From NCBI GenBank assembly GCA_030052745.1, contig JANBVO010000002.1, positions 248,001 through 312,000 on the forward strand: a stretch of DNA of 64,000 bases, in the 5' to 3' direction. How positions within the stretch are numbered: the stretch's first letter is position 1; each line of letters opens with the position of its first letter. The notes under the pieces were generated by a model. That model had not been told where the DNA came from. It ran no database searches and saw only the letters and a list, made by a program, of their open reading frames with translations. This DNA comes from Pleurostoma richardsiae (Eukaryota > Ascomycota > Sordariomycetes > Calosphaeriales > Pleurostomataceae). Positions 12,526-22,280 of the stretch are shown here, in pieces. Made by a program: the position numbers and the translations under genes.

Positions 12526-15500
12526 GGCAATTTCGTCGTAGGCTTCTCGGAGGAGAGACCTTGGTGTGTGGTCTCGAAGGAGAGGTGAGAGGAATCGAAA
12601 CTTTGCCGACGGAGTTGTGCTTGGGGAATTTCCTGCCGAGGAGAGTTTCTCAGGCGGGGTGGAGCTACAGCTCGTTATCGATAAGGAATCGACCAAACAC
12701 CAGGCAGCGGCCGCACTCGCTCCAACAGACTGTCGTTATGTCGTATGTAATGCACCTCTAACTTCCAGCACCAGAGTGTCTTGATACTATGCGCAGACGA
12801 ACATCAAAGGGAGAGGCCAAACTCAATCCTCCTTGGAGTTGACGGCACCAAGTGCCTACGCCCGCCACGGTGACAAAGCATGGAAACTGAAAGACTAGAC
12901 AGGTTAGTAAACTTATCGTACAGTATCTAGGCTCCAGTGCCTGGCATGCATAATACCTCGAAAGACACGCATCTCAGTGGTTGCCTTCGTCGAGTCACTC
13001 TTCCCTTATAAGTGTCTCTCTCCAGGGTTTAACGTACAACCTAAGACACAGGAGCAAAGGCACCTTGCGGAGGAGCCCCTCACAAGGTCCAGACTCAAGG
13101 CTGGAGCGAGCGGCTTGAAACTTGCGAGACAATCGTCATTGGTTCTTTCAGGAACAGGTCTAGAATATGGCTCGTGCACACGGGCCACCGGCCGGGTCTC
13201 CATGTGATTTGCCGGGGAACCTGCAGCCATCTTTCCTCAGCCCGTGCTAGCTGACGCCTCTCGGCCGCCTGGCTGGCCTGCCTGCAATGCTTCGAATGGG
13301 GAGCTTCGGAGAGATTGAGCAGAGGCCAGCCTCAGAAGACTCGGGTGTATACCTTGTGTCGGTCGACGTAGCGGCGCATACACGGGGGAATTTCAGCCAA
13401 GCAAGAGCCGAGCTTTGTTATGCTGTGTCCTTGGCGGGCGCACAAGGGCAGGTCCGAAATCCTGCTTCGAGAATCCTCTGTCTGATCTGTTTCCTCAAAC
13501 TGCAGGTCGCGGGGGTTCTGCCCGGGTGCGGTTCCGGGCCATGCCACAATGCCAGGGGTGGAGCAAGTTAGGGAGGTACCAGAAGCTAATTAAAGCATGG
13601 TGACATATTGGGTGGAGTTGTGGTGTCATTTACGCCATTTCAGAAGCAATTTGCGATTCGTATTGAGGTACCTGAGTAGCTGCAAATAGTGCAGCCCGCC
13701 AAAGCTGAAACCCAATGAAAGCGTTTCGTGCTAAAGTCGGGCTGGTCAAGCAGGTGTCTGGCGTCTCAGTCGGCCGACCCATCCTTGGCCAAGTGCTGGC
13801 GCATCGTACTCCGTACTTATACAGTATTCGGCCAGTCTACCTAGGTAGGTACGTAACTCTCGAGGCGTCAGAAGCACAGGACCGACCACAAGTCGCTGCT
13901 CAAGAGTGACAGCACTCTTAGATGAGTGTGAAGGCTCAGCAGCATACGAACCACCTCCTTGTACCTGTACGATGTAACAGCAGCGCAACCTGTTGAAATA
14001 TCGATACTTCCTCTCCGTCTACTCCAACTTAGTCTTATCAGTCAGCCACAGTCTACTACTCTACCTGAAGGTGTGTAAGGCTAAGGTAGGTGTGTACTTG
14101 TACGCACTGGGGTAGCGCGTTAGTCGGGTGCGGTGTCGACTACGAAACTCTGATAAGACTTGATGATACCAACCCATAGTCCGTAGTCAAATCGAAGTGC
14201 CTGACATGAATAAGGATCAGGAACACATACGGCAGGAGGCATCTACTATCTACGTGACAGGTTAATCCCGCTCTCAAGCTTGGATAAGTCAGTTGCAGAG
14301 TAGCACACCATCATTGTTAATGGCAGCTCTGCGATGTACGTTACACTGTGTTGTGCTATTCTAGGCCAAGCCTTCTATTCACAGAGTTGGTAGGTCAAAT
14401 AGGTACCCAAGGTACAATAGCACGCTACCACGAGCCTAGCGGAGCTACCTCGCCCGGCTGCAAGATAATGATACGCCTGGAAGTACCCTTGGTGTGTGCG
14501 GACTCTATACGGATCCGTCCCGTCGGTCGCTTGTTAGTGCTCCCTCACGCTCCACGTATTCAGCGGCCCCCTTGCGAGCGCATTACCGCACCCTGCCCGC
14601 TGCAACTTCTCCTATTCATCACTCCCATCCACCTCAATGACCGGCCCTGCTGCCTCTGCCTTCCCTCACCCTTCACTTTCTGATCTCTACCAGAACCGCG
14701 CGGCCGCCTTGGATACAGCGCCGTAATCGTCAACTTCCTCTACTCAACAACAGCATCACGATCACCGTCCAGACCTGTGCTCGCCTTCTCCTTGCGCGCG
14801 ATCGGGGTACCCAACATTATCTCCGTTGGCGCAACAGGTACCTATACATACCTGAGACAGTCAACAAACAAGAGGCCGCCTCTCTGTGCTGGTGCTCGTC
14901 GCCCGGCTGAGCCGCCGTCTGGATTTGTCCTGCGCTGCTGTTGCTTACGGTGCGCCCGTATCAGCAGCAATACGGAGTACCTCCTCCCCCAAGTGTAAGA
15001 CAAATCACCCAACCTCAATCACAGCGCTCCGCCCACCCACTCGCACCCACGCATTTTCCCATCCAGCGCCAGCGATCATCCATCTTCGTCCACCCGCCAA
15101 AGCCCCCGTCCCCTTGCATTTCCCATTTTCGCCTCCCCCCCCTCCCCGATTCTCTAACAATCGGCCTTCCACGCCCCCGTTTCCCTCTCGAATTCCAGCC
15201 ATTTCCCGCCTAAACTCCTCAACCACCCCCTCAACCTCGCTCATTCCTCCTCCAACCTTCACCAAACATCACCAAAATACTAACGCGACACAAAAGACCG
15301 CAGCTGCGAAGCGCATCCTGGGCGCCTTGTGATCGCTTCTCTTCGCACCTTCCTTCCTGTCGCCTTTGTCGATTCTCTTTATCTTGTCGAGGCTTTCGCT
15401 AGCACTCGCTCACCCTCAGCGCCTTCCGCCTTTTTCTCTGCTGCTCATCTTGTCGCATCGCATCGCGCGCCCTCCCTGCGGCCTCGCCTGCCTGCCTGCC

Positions 15501-15785
15501 TTGCTGGCCTGACGCACGACGCACTTTCGTTGGGTCCGAGCTGGCCACATCATCCCTTTCTCTGGCGCCGCACTCCTTTGTCCGCCCAGAGCCCCGACCC
15601 ACCGACGGAGCCACTCATATCACGCGGTTCCGCGTTACGTCAGCTTCGCCCCCACCAAGGGACCCACCCCTGCCGTTAGCAGCCTTCGGCCGCCACCTGG
15701 TTGCCTGCTGGCCACCCGCAAGCTTATTTCAGCCCCTCGCCCGCAGCGACCGTTGGCGACGTCTTCTATAAATCCTATCCGGGGC
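12526..15785. other. Large intergenic region / divergent promoter
   Basis: About 3.2 kb lies between two divergent genes. The left two thirds contain several palindromic CCTAGGTAGGTAC-like and GGTACC-like words (for example 13840-13853, 14398-14415 and 14835-14847). From about 15000 to 15340 the plus strand is extremely C/T-rich, consistent with promoter and long 5' UTR of the zinc-finger gene. Reading frames here (such as one at 14886-15332) are Pro/Ser/Thr-rich by composition only. No gene is called. Confidence 0.45.
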
Positions 15786-17732
15786 ATGCTGATGTTCCGG
15801 TTCTGGGGCTCCGACTCGCGGGGAGGTGACAAGTCTCTCGCCGAAGCAAGCCTTTCTATGCCGGACGCATTCGTACAGGGCTTGTCGGGCAAGCCTGCGA
15901 CGACGCTGTGCACTGCAACGATCTGGCCTCAGAAAAGGAAAGCGTCCAGTTTCGATGACGACGACTCTCCTATCGATCTGGTGTCGCAGGATATCCCGCC
16001 CGTGAAGCGGGCGCGGATAGAGAACTCTGTCGCGACGCCGCCCGAGACCCCTGCTGCTGCCCGGCAGGAGTACTTCGAGGCCCAGACCCCTCAAGCTAGC
16101 CCCGAGATCGAGCGCGCGAAAGATGCTATCCAGTACCAGTTTGGTTTGGAGATCCTGCTGAAGCACGATGAGTTGAGGTTCATCAACCAAGAGCTGGCCA
16201 AGTGTCAGGTCGCGCTGGAGCAGCTCCGCCGGTGCCATCTCATTCCTTACCCCGTGAACTGCCCGACGCCGCAACAGATGCTCGACATCAGCAGCGGGAA
16301 GGGGCCTGCCGTGCGCTCACGGCCTGGTGGAGCAATTCCTAAATGGGCACCCCCGTTTGGTGTAGTCGATGGTCCATATGCTCGCCACTACGCCAAGTGG
16401 CTGATCCCAGATCCCGTGTTTGACGGCGTGCTCCCTGAGTGGCAAGGGTTACCGGATGCCACTAAGTACAGGAACGCGGTGGAAGGTAGGACAACGCGAA
16501 ACAGCTCGGCGGACGCGGGAAGCGTGGGGAAGCGCCCAGTTCGTGGCTTGTCTGGCCAGAAACTGCAGGCTCTGTCCAACGGATATCCTCAACCGAAAGA
16601 TAAGGCTGGTCCTTGCGTCCTCAAGCGTTCCGATGGTCAGACTGTCAAGCTCGTCTGCATCGATTGCAACAGGGAAAACTTCTCGAGCACGCAAGGTTTC
16701 ATCAATCACTGCCGCATTGCTCATAGGCGAGATTTCAAGAGCCACGAAGAGGCTGCTGTTCATTGTGGCCATCCTCTCGCTGTCAATGAAGCAGGCGCTG
16801 TTGTTGGTGAAGAGAAGACATCGGGTAGTTCCGCCTCTGGTCTAGTCCACCCCTTCGCTTGCGTCAATGCCCTAAACGACCAAGAGACATATGCTGCCTT
16901 GCGGTCACGCCTTGCAGCCTCGCTCAAGTTGTACCAAGAGGGCAAGTTGCCAGGTGTCACAAGCATTCCCGGCGCCTCGGTCCGCGTGCAGCCGACCAAG
17001 TCTGAAGAGAAGCCTTCGAAGAGCTTCGTGGGCGCGGCTGATACTCCTTTCCTCTCAAAGCTAATGCAGCGTCGGGGTTTCAGCGGCAACCTCGGAGAAC
17101 GTGTCGAGGATGCCAAGACCAAGACTGACCTCGGCGGCTTCTTCTTGCCAGGCGATGACTCAGACGACGGTGACGCCCTGATCGGTTCAGGCGGTACCAC
17201 ACCCCCGAAGAAGTCCCCCGTTGTGGCCAGGCTGCCTGCACCAGCCGTTATGCGCGTGCCGGCACGCACCACATCGCCGCCTCCCACGAGTTCTACAACC
17301 CGTCCCGTCAGCAGTAAAGGTCTCAGCTCGCACATGTCATTCTCAAGCAGCACTTCTACGCAATCAAGCCCTGATTTGCCAGGGAAGGAAGCCGATTCTC
17401 CCGCATTTGAGGATGAGATGGACGTCGACCTGAGTCCCAACACCATCACCAGCAACAATGCGCCATCGCTAGTAAGCGACGATGGCGAGTACGACGATTC
17501 AGATGATGGCTCCTCTTCGGATACCAGTGACAGCATCGAGACTGAGTCGGTCTCGGATGTTGCTGAGATAAACATCGACGAAGACCAGGACCATGAGACC
17601 CCACGGCCTATTCGACATCGTCGCGGCAGCAAGAGCACGGCGGTGAAGCTGAAGAAAGACGAGCCCAAGCATGTTACATTCGTCAGCCCGATGAGAGGCC
17701 CCGCAAAGGGCAAGAGGAAGCAGAAGGCTTAA
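15786..17732 (+). CDS. AHC1-like C2H2 zinc-finger protein
   Basis: This is a 648-residue protein without introns. The N-terminal part has a nuclear-type basic motif (QKRKASSFDDDD and VKRARIE). It is followed by a helical segment (about 110-165: ERAKDAIQYQFGLEILLKHDEL) and the conserved block GAIPKWAPPFGVVDGPYARHYAKWLIPD. At about residues 285-335 is an atypical zinc finger, VCIDCNRENFSSTQGFINHCRIAHRRDF, with C-x2-C then H-x4-H spacing. This matches the C2H2 domain named after yeast Ahc1, a subunit of the ADA histone acetyltransferase complex. A chromatin role in the nucleus is inferred from that family. The C-terminal 250 residues are Ser/Asp-rich and end in a basic KGKRKQKA tail. The frame extends 11 codons upstream only from a TTG; ATG 15786 or 15792 is the likely start. 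Confidence 0.8.
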   Translation: MLMFRFWGSDSRGGDKSLAEASLSMPDAFVQGLSGKPATTLCTATIWPQKRKASSFDDDDSPIDLVSQDIPPVKRARIENSVATPPETPAAARQEYFEAQTPQASPEIERAKDAIQYQFGLEILLKHDELRFINQELAKCQVALEQLRRCHLIPYPVNCPTPQQMLDISSGKGPAVRSRPGGAIPKWAPPFGVVDGPYARHYAKWLIPDPVFDGVLPEWQGLPDATKYRNAVEGRTTRNSSADAGSVGKRPVRGLSGQKLQALSNGYPQPKDKAGPCVLKRSDGQTVKLVCIDCNRENFSSTQGFINHCRIAHRRDFKSHEEAAVHCGHPLAVNEAGAVVGEEKTSGSSASGLVHPFACVNALNDQETYAALRSRLAASLKLYQEGKLPGVTSIPGASVRVQPTKSEEKPSKSFVGAADTPFLSKLMQRRGFSGNLGERVEDAKTKTDLGGFFLPGDDSDDGDALIGSGGTTPPKKSPVVARLPAPAVMRVPARTTSPPPTSSTTRPVSSKGLSSHMSFSSSTSTQSSPDLPGKEADSPAFEDEMDVDLSPNTITSNNAPSLVSDDGEYDDSDDGSSSDTSDSIETESVSDVAEINIDEDQDHETPRPIRHRRGSKSTAVKLKKDEPKHVTFVSPMRGPAKGKRKQKA

Positions 17733-18530
17733 AGATATCATTCGCCTTTGAATTCATCAACACGCGAGAAACCATTTGTGGCTCAAACTCGGACCATTCG
17801 GACTACACCTTTAATAAACCTTGGAGAAATTTGCACCGCCTTCTACTCTGCATCATCGAGTCGCCAGCCGCTCATGATGCCCTTGTTTGGATTCGAGTTT
17901 TGGGCCCCGGCCCTGTACGCACATATCTGGTTTTAGTGTCATTGCCCTGTACACCTATCTTCCGAGAATGTTGAGCAAGGAAGAACACTGAGCAACTCCG
18001 CCGCAACGCACCTCTCTACACTGGCTTGGTTCGCTGCCGCAGCCAAGTTTCAAGTACTTTTTTTCCTGCAGAGGACCTCGAGCGTTCCGGAGATGGGTTC
18101 TGGTGGGGTATTCTAAAGGCGCGGACTGTGACGCCGTCCATGGGAGTGGTGGTGGCTTTTTAGTCCCAATCCATTCTTGTATCATAGATGCGACCGCCCT
18201 GTATTTACATATGACGAACGAAATATGACCGCGGCTGCTTGCTGCTTGATACCCCTATCTGCGTTTTACATTCTGATTCTTCCAACCTAAACAGTTCATT
18301 ATCACTGCGAAGCATCTTGAGTCAAGTGGTTGATGTCATAGTCCACATTGATACGCCCCGGGGAGCTCGGGATCATTGAAGTATTAGTTATCATTAGTGA
18401 ATAATGTGCTACGCTTGAGCCTTCACACTCCAGGCAGCGACACGAAACGCTTGCTTTGAATCTCAGAGCACTAAGATCCAGGTTATAGCTGCCCTTCAGA
18501 AGCAACCCTCACTCCCGAAAACACCTTCTC
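17733..18530. other. Convergent intergenic region
   Basis: 3' flanks of the zinc-finger gene and the GPI-protein gene. It is AT-richer than the coding regions and nothing else is seen. Confidence 0.5.
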
Positions 18531-19170
18531 TTATAGCAGAGCAGCGACCGCCCCACCAACGACAGCCAGAAGGCCGCCGGCGTGCATGGCAACCAGGCCG
18601 GCCCCGCTGTCAGCGGCCGCCGACGACGACGACGTCGACGCCGTGCCCGTCGCGGTGGCGGTGCCCGAGCCCGTGGTCGTGGTGGCCGCGGCCGCGGCGT
18701 CCGTGGTGCCGGCGGCGGAGGTCGAGCCCGTGGCGGTCGCCTTGGCGACGGAGGTGGTCGAGGACGGGTACTGCGAGGCGAGGCCGCAGTAGAGGGTGAC
18801 CTGGCCCTCCATCTGGGACTTGCGCTGGTCGTCGGGGCAGTTGTTGAAGCAGCTGATTTCTTCTGGTCAGTCTCGCCGCACGGGTGATTATACAGCAGGG
18901 GAGGGACGGTGGAAGGAGGGCTGGGAGGTGATGAGTGGGAGGAGAAAGGGTGACAGATCCTTACGTGACGATGGCTTGGTAGGCGGCGCACTCGCAGTTG
19001 TAGTCGTTGGTGCCGCAGGAGGCGAGGATGTTGTTTTCGGTGTCGAGGCACGTCTCGACGATATAGTCGGCCGCGCAGGACGTGGTGGCGGCGGATGCAG
19101 CGTCAGTGGCAGTGGCGGCGGAGGCGCCAGCAGCCAGGAGGGCAGCAAGGGAGAAGATAGCGGCCTTCAT
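18531..19170 (-). CDS. GPI-anchored Ser/Thr-rich cell-wall protein
   Basis: Exons are 19170-18965 and 18852-18531, with the split Thr codon rejoined, giving 175 residues. Residues 1-18 form a signal peptide (basic MK, hydrophobic core, ASA cleavage site). The mature N-terminal domain has eight Cys residues in the order C..C..C..CxC..C..C..C, ending NNCPDDQRKS and LYCGLASQYP. It resembles, but does not strictly match, the CFEM pattern. It is followed by about 60 residues of Ser/Thr/Ala that would be O-glycosylated, then a small-residue site and a hydrophobic tail ending AVVGGAVAALL, a textbook GPI-attachment signal. It is expected at the plasma membrane or wall. A longer start at 19215 would spoil the signal peptide, so 19170 was chosen. 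Confidence 0.85.
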
Positions 19171-20303
19171 CTTGGTTTTCTCTTTGGTGTTTTCTCGAGA
19201 CGGGAATGAGAGCAAGGCAGACGTGAAAGTAGCAAGACGCAGTGTATATATGAACGAGTGACGAGAAGGAAGCGAGCGGAAGGGTCAGATCTCTCTTGCG
19301 AGGACTTGAAGATGTTCGAGCTGGTCAGAGAGCTAGGGACGTGCAGAAGTCAGGAGAGCAAAGGGGAACAGCTCCGAACGGAGCACAGCACGCCTAGGTA
19401 CCTATATAAACATGATGACCAGCCGGAGTCCGGGCGAAAAGCTCCCATCAGGCACAGGCGCGTTTGTTCCGGGGTAGCAGCAGGGGTCCGCGGTATGAGC
19501 CGCCCCTTTTGAGTTGGAGCTAGACTCTTTTAACGGCCGCCATCGCGGGCTCTATTCGGACCTCGCATGCAATTTCGAGGTGTCGCAGCGCCGCCCGGCG
19601 TTGATTCGCCAATGCACCCTCGCCGAGATTGCATGGCTTGTGCGAGGGCGTCCCTGGGCGTGGAAGGGTTTTAGGCGAGGAACCCCACTGGAGGTGGCCC
19701 CTAAATGTGGCCTGCTCAAATGCATGATGGCCCGGATGTGACCTCGGCCAGTGCCGGATGCCGACATTATCAGAGTCTCGGGTTAGTTTTCTGGAAGAGA
19801 TAGATTGTTGCGTTCTGCAGAGGTGTCACCTCTCCTCTGGAGAGCCACTCGCCAGTCGTATTTTCTTCTGGAGTCGTGCTATACAGCGCATTGTGTCGCC
19901 GACCGGATACGAGGTGCAGATGCGATTTGGGCATGTGGTCCATGAAGAATTGTGATTCTGGCAGACGTCGTAGGGCAGGTAGATGACGACGCCCGCGATC
20001 GACGGCGATGGCTTGCAGTCTGTATACTGGCGGTGGCATGGGCAACGCTGTTGTACAGGCGTTGTGTCGCCGACACCTTGGAGACCTTCGTATGGACCTC
20101 CCCCTTAGCTATGCAGTGTCACTGTATCACCACTGGCAACGGGGGGAATAAGAGACACGCAAGAGCACATGACAATATCTTCCGAATATCATACCCAAAC
20201 CCAGAAGCGCCACCATTGACGGAGTACACACATCGCGGCTGCCAAACACATTCGGACCCGTTGTCCGGAGTGATGAGGTCGCCCAAGCGCGCTCATGTCT
20301 CAC
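19171..20303. other. Intergenic: GPI-protein promoter
   Basis: Upstream region of the GPI-protein gene and 3' flank of the proton channel gene. It includes a TATA-like run at 19245-19251 and a CTAGGTACCTATATA word near 19394-19408. No gene is seen. Confidence 0.5.
19245..19251 (-). promoter_or_regulatory. TATA-like element upstream of GPI-protein gene
   Basis: A TATATAT run lies about 75 bp before the GPI-protein start codon, at a distance that fits a TATA box of a strongly expressed wall-protein gene. Function is inferred. Confidence 0.4.
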
Positions 20304-21059
20304 TCACGGCGAAGGTCCCGGCAGATGCTGCTCGCCGCTCTCACTTTCACCAACCTTGGACCTGCTGACCTCTTCCTTGAGTCTCTCATTCTCCTCCTCG
20401 AGCTGCTCCAGCTTCAGCTCAATCTCCTCCATGCGCTCCGACGCGCCGACGCTCAGCTCCTCGACGATCTTCACGAAGCGCCAGAGGCGGAGCATGATGA
20501 CGAGCGACGCGATCTCCTCGACGACGCCGCGCGCCAGCAGGTCAATGACGAAGCTGGCGATGATGACGAGCCCGTCGAATATGTGGAACCAGGAGTAGAA
20601 GTATCTAGAACAACATGTCAGTCCCGCTGCATACAGCGCATCGAGGGAATAGAGTGCAACTCACTGGAAGCCAAACGCCCACACACAGAGGACCAGCTCG
20701 ACCAGGAACAGGCAGCTGAAGACCAGGCCAGCAAGCTGCAGGCCGTCCCGGGCGTGCTCTACCCACGGCTTGTTCTTCTCGCCCATGTCGCAGGCGATGA
20801 GGGCGATGAAGATGTCGGCGAGGATGCCCATCACGTCCAGCGCGACTAGGCCTAGGATGAGGTAGTGCTTCTCCTTGGAGATGAGCAGCGTCTGCGTCTG
20901 CCGGCGCCGACGGCGGTACTCGGGATGCGTCGACTCTGTCCACCGGTGGAATCGATGCAAACGACTGTCATCACGCTCGCCGTCATCATTGCCGTGCTCT
21001 CCTCTAGAGGCTCGCAGCAGCGGCCTGGAGGGGCTGTCATCCCGGCCTACGGCGGACAT
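20304..21059 (-). CDS. Voltage-gated proton channel, Hv1 type
   Basis: This would conduct protons out of the cell across the plasma membrane when depolarised. Exons are 21059-20665 and 20604-20304, giving 231 residues. After a charged N-terminus (1-62) come four membrane helices of a stand-alone voltage sensor. S1 (about 66-90) carries Asp75 in LVALDVMG, aligned with the selectivity-filter Asp of Hv1. S2 (about 106-130) has Glu121. S3 (about 138-155) starts FHIFDGLV with Asp142. S4 (about 163-180) is MLRLWRFVKIVEE. The RLWR signature is diagnostic for Hv channels; the third gating position is Lys instead of Arg. There is no pore domain. A heptad-rich coiled coil follows (about 186-215), as used for Hv1 dimerisation. 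A general voltage-sensor protein is the only alternative. Confidence 0.88.
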
Positions 21060-22280
21060 GGTTGGACGGTCGATTCAGTGCGGGGGGTCCTGTGTATTAT
21101 GAATAATGGATGCGCTTCTTTGCCGACCCGCGTAATACCAAGACAAATAGCCTTCTTAGTTCCGCCCAGTTGCTGGTCCGCCGATGAGTACTCGTGTATT
21201 GACGAGAAATTAGGATATATGAGCAGTTTGAGGCTGAAAGTTGTTGATATTACCTCACTCAGTACAAGTTTCCCAACTCCGTCATCAGGTCTCAGCTGGA
21301 TTTCTGATTGGTTCTTCGACGACGGCTTGCGTGTCCTTGTTTGCGCGCTTCTTGACGGCGAGAGCTGGCCTGGGATTGCTTTACGTCTTGTCCGCGCATA
21401 TTCTGTATTCGATGAAAAGCGGCGGTGGCTCACAATTTCAAGAGCCTGCTATCTAGCTGCAGGTAGGTACATCTTCACAGATATCACAGCCTTGTCTCGT
21501 AGTGTGCTCTAGCTGTAAAGACAGAGACTACGCGGTGATGCTTATTCATTGCTGTTTTGTGTGCATGAATTTCACTCGCGATTAAGTCCCTGAAGTTGTA
21601 CACATAGAGTTCTGAAACTTTCTTGTCTTGAAGTTTATGATCTTCTTCCTCATCGTGCGCGCCAACTCGGGGAGAGAGACTCGCGATTACTGTGGTATGC
21701 CCTGAAAGGATCGAGAGAATACCCATAGCATTAGACGCTGCCACTAACACGTCTTGGGCGGCTCGCGGGACAATCTTGTTAACAGAATCTTGGTTCCTGC
21801 CAATACCCTGCTCTCCGATTCTTCTTCTCAACAGAACCACACACACGCGACGTCATCCTGCCGCACGCTTCATTGGTTCCTGGCTTGGTGGCTCGAGCGG
21901 CCACGATAAGTTAGGTACGTACTCCTTAGTAATCCGAGCCCCTCAGGGCTGTGGCTCTAAGTGTGGCGGTTGTGCTCGCCTCTCACTGGGTGCCCCATTT
22001 GAAGTCGGCAGTGTCCACAGCGCACTAGTCCGGATTAGGACGCGAGTCGTTCGGGGCTCTACTACTTTACACAATTTCTACCCTGCAAGCACCTACTTCC
22101 ACTTCTCTATCTCACAACTTCAGCTGCTCCCGCTCTTTTCGTCGCGTTCCTCCTCGAAGAGTACGCTCCTCATCGCGAAACACCACAGGAGTCACCAGCA
22201 GCCCTCGCCTCGGTAGTTCTAGCCTGTTGAGACGCGTCAAGAGCGTGTCTAAGTCAACCCAGCCTGGGACCATCTCCGAC
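21060..22280. other. Divergent promoter: proton channel / ISWI
   Basis: About 1.2 kb lies between two divergent starts. Two minus-strand frames (21047-21433 and 21484-21846) are open but show no recognisable domain and sit in the expected promoter of the channel gene. A C/T-rich tract around 22080-22150 probably belongs to the ISWI 5' UTR. Confidence 0.45.

Noticed and set aside
12526-12696. Extension of the Alba-domain gene to 12696
   Set aside because: The codon at 12696 is TTG; the first ATG in frame is at 12525.
14886-15332. 148-codon Pro/Ser/Thr-rich frame upstream of the AHC1-like gene
   Set aside because: Explained by the C/T-rich promoter and 5' UTR composition; non-ATG start or no family features.
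15753-15785. Extension of the AHC1-like gene to 15753
   Set aside because: The codon at 15753 is TTG; first ATG is 15786.
18531-19170. Calling the GPI protein a CFEM protein
   Set aside because: It has eight Cys but their spacing does not clearly match the CFEM signature; left as GPI-anchored Ser/Thr-rich.
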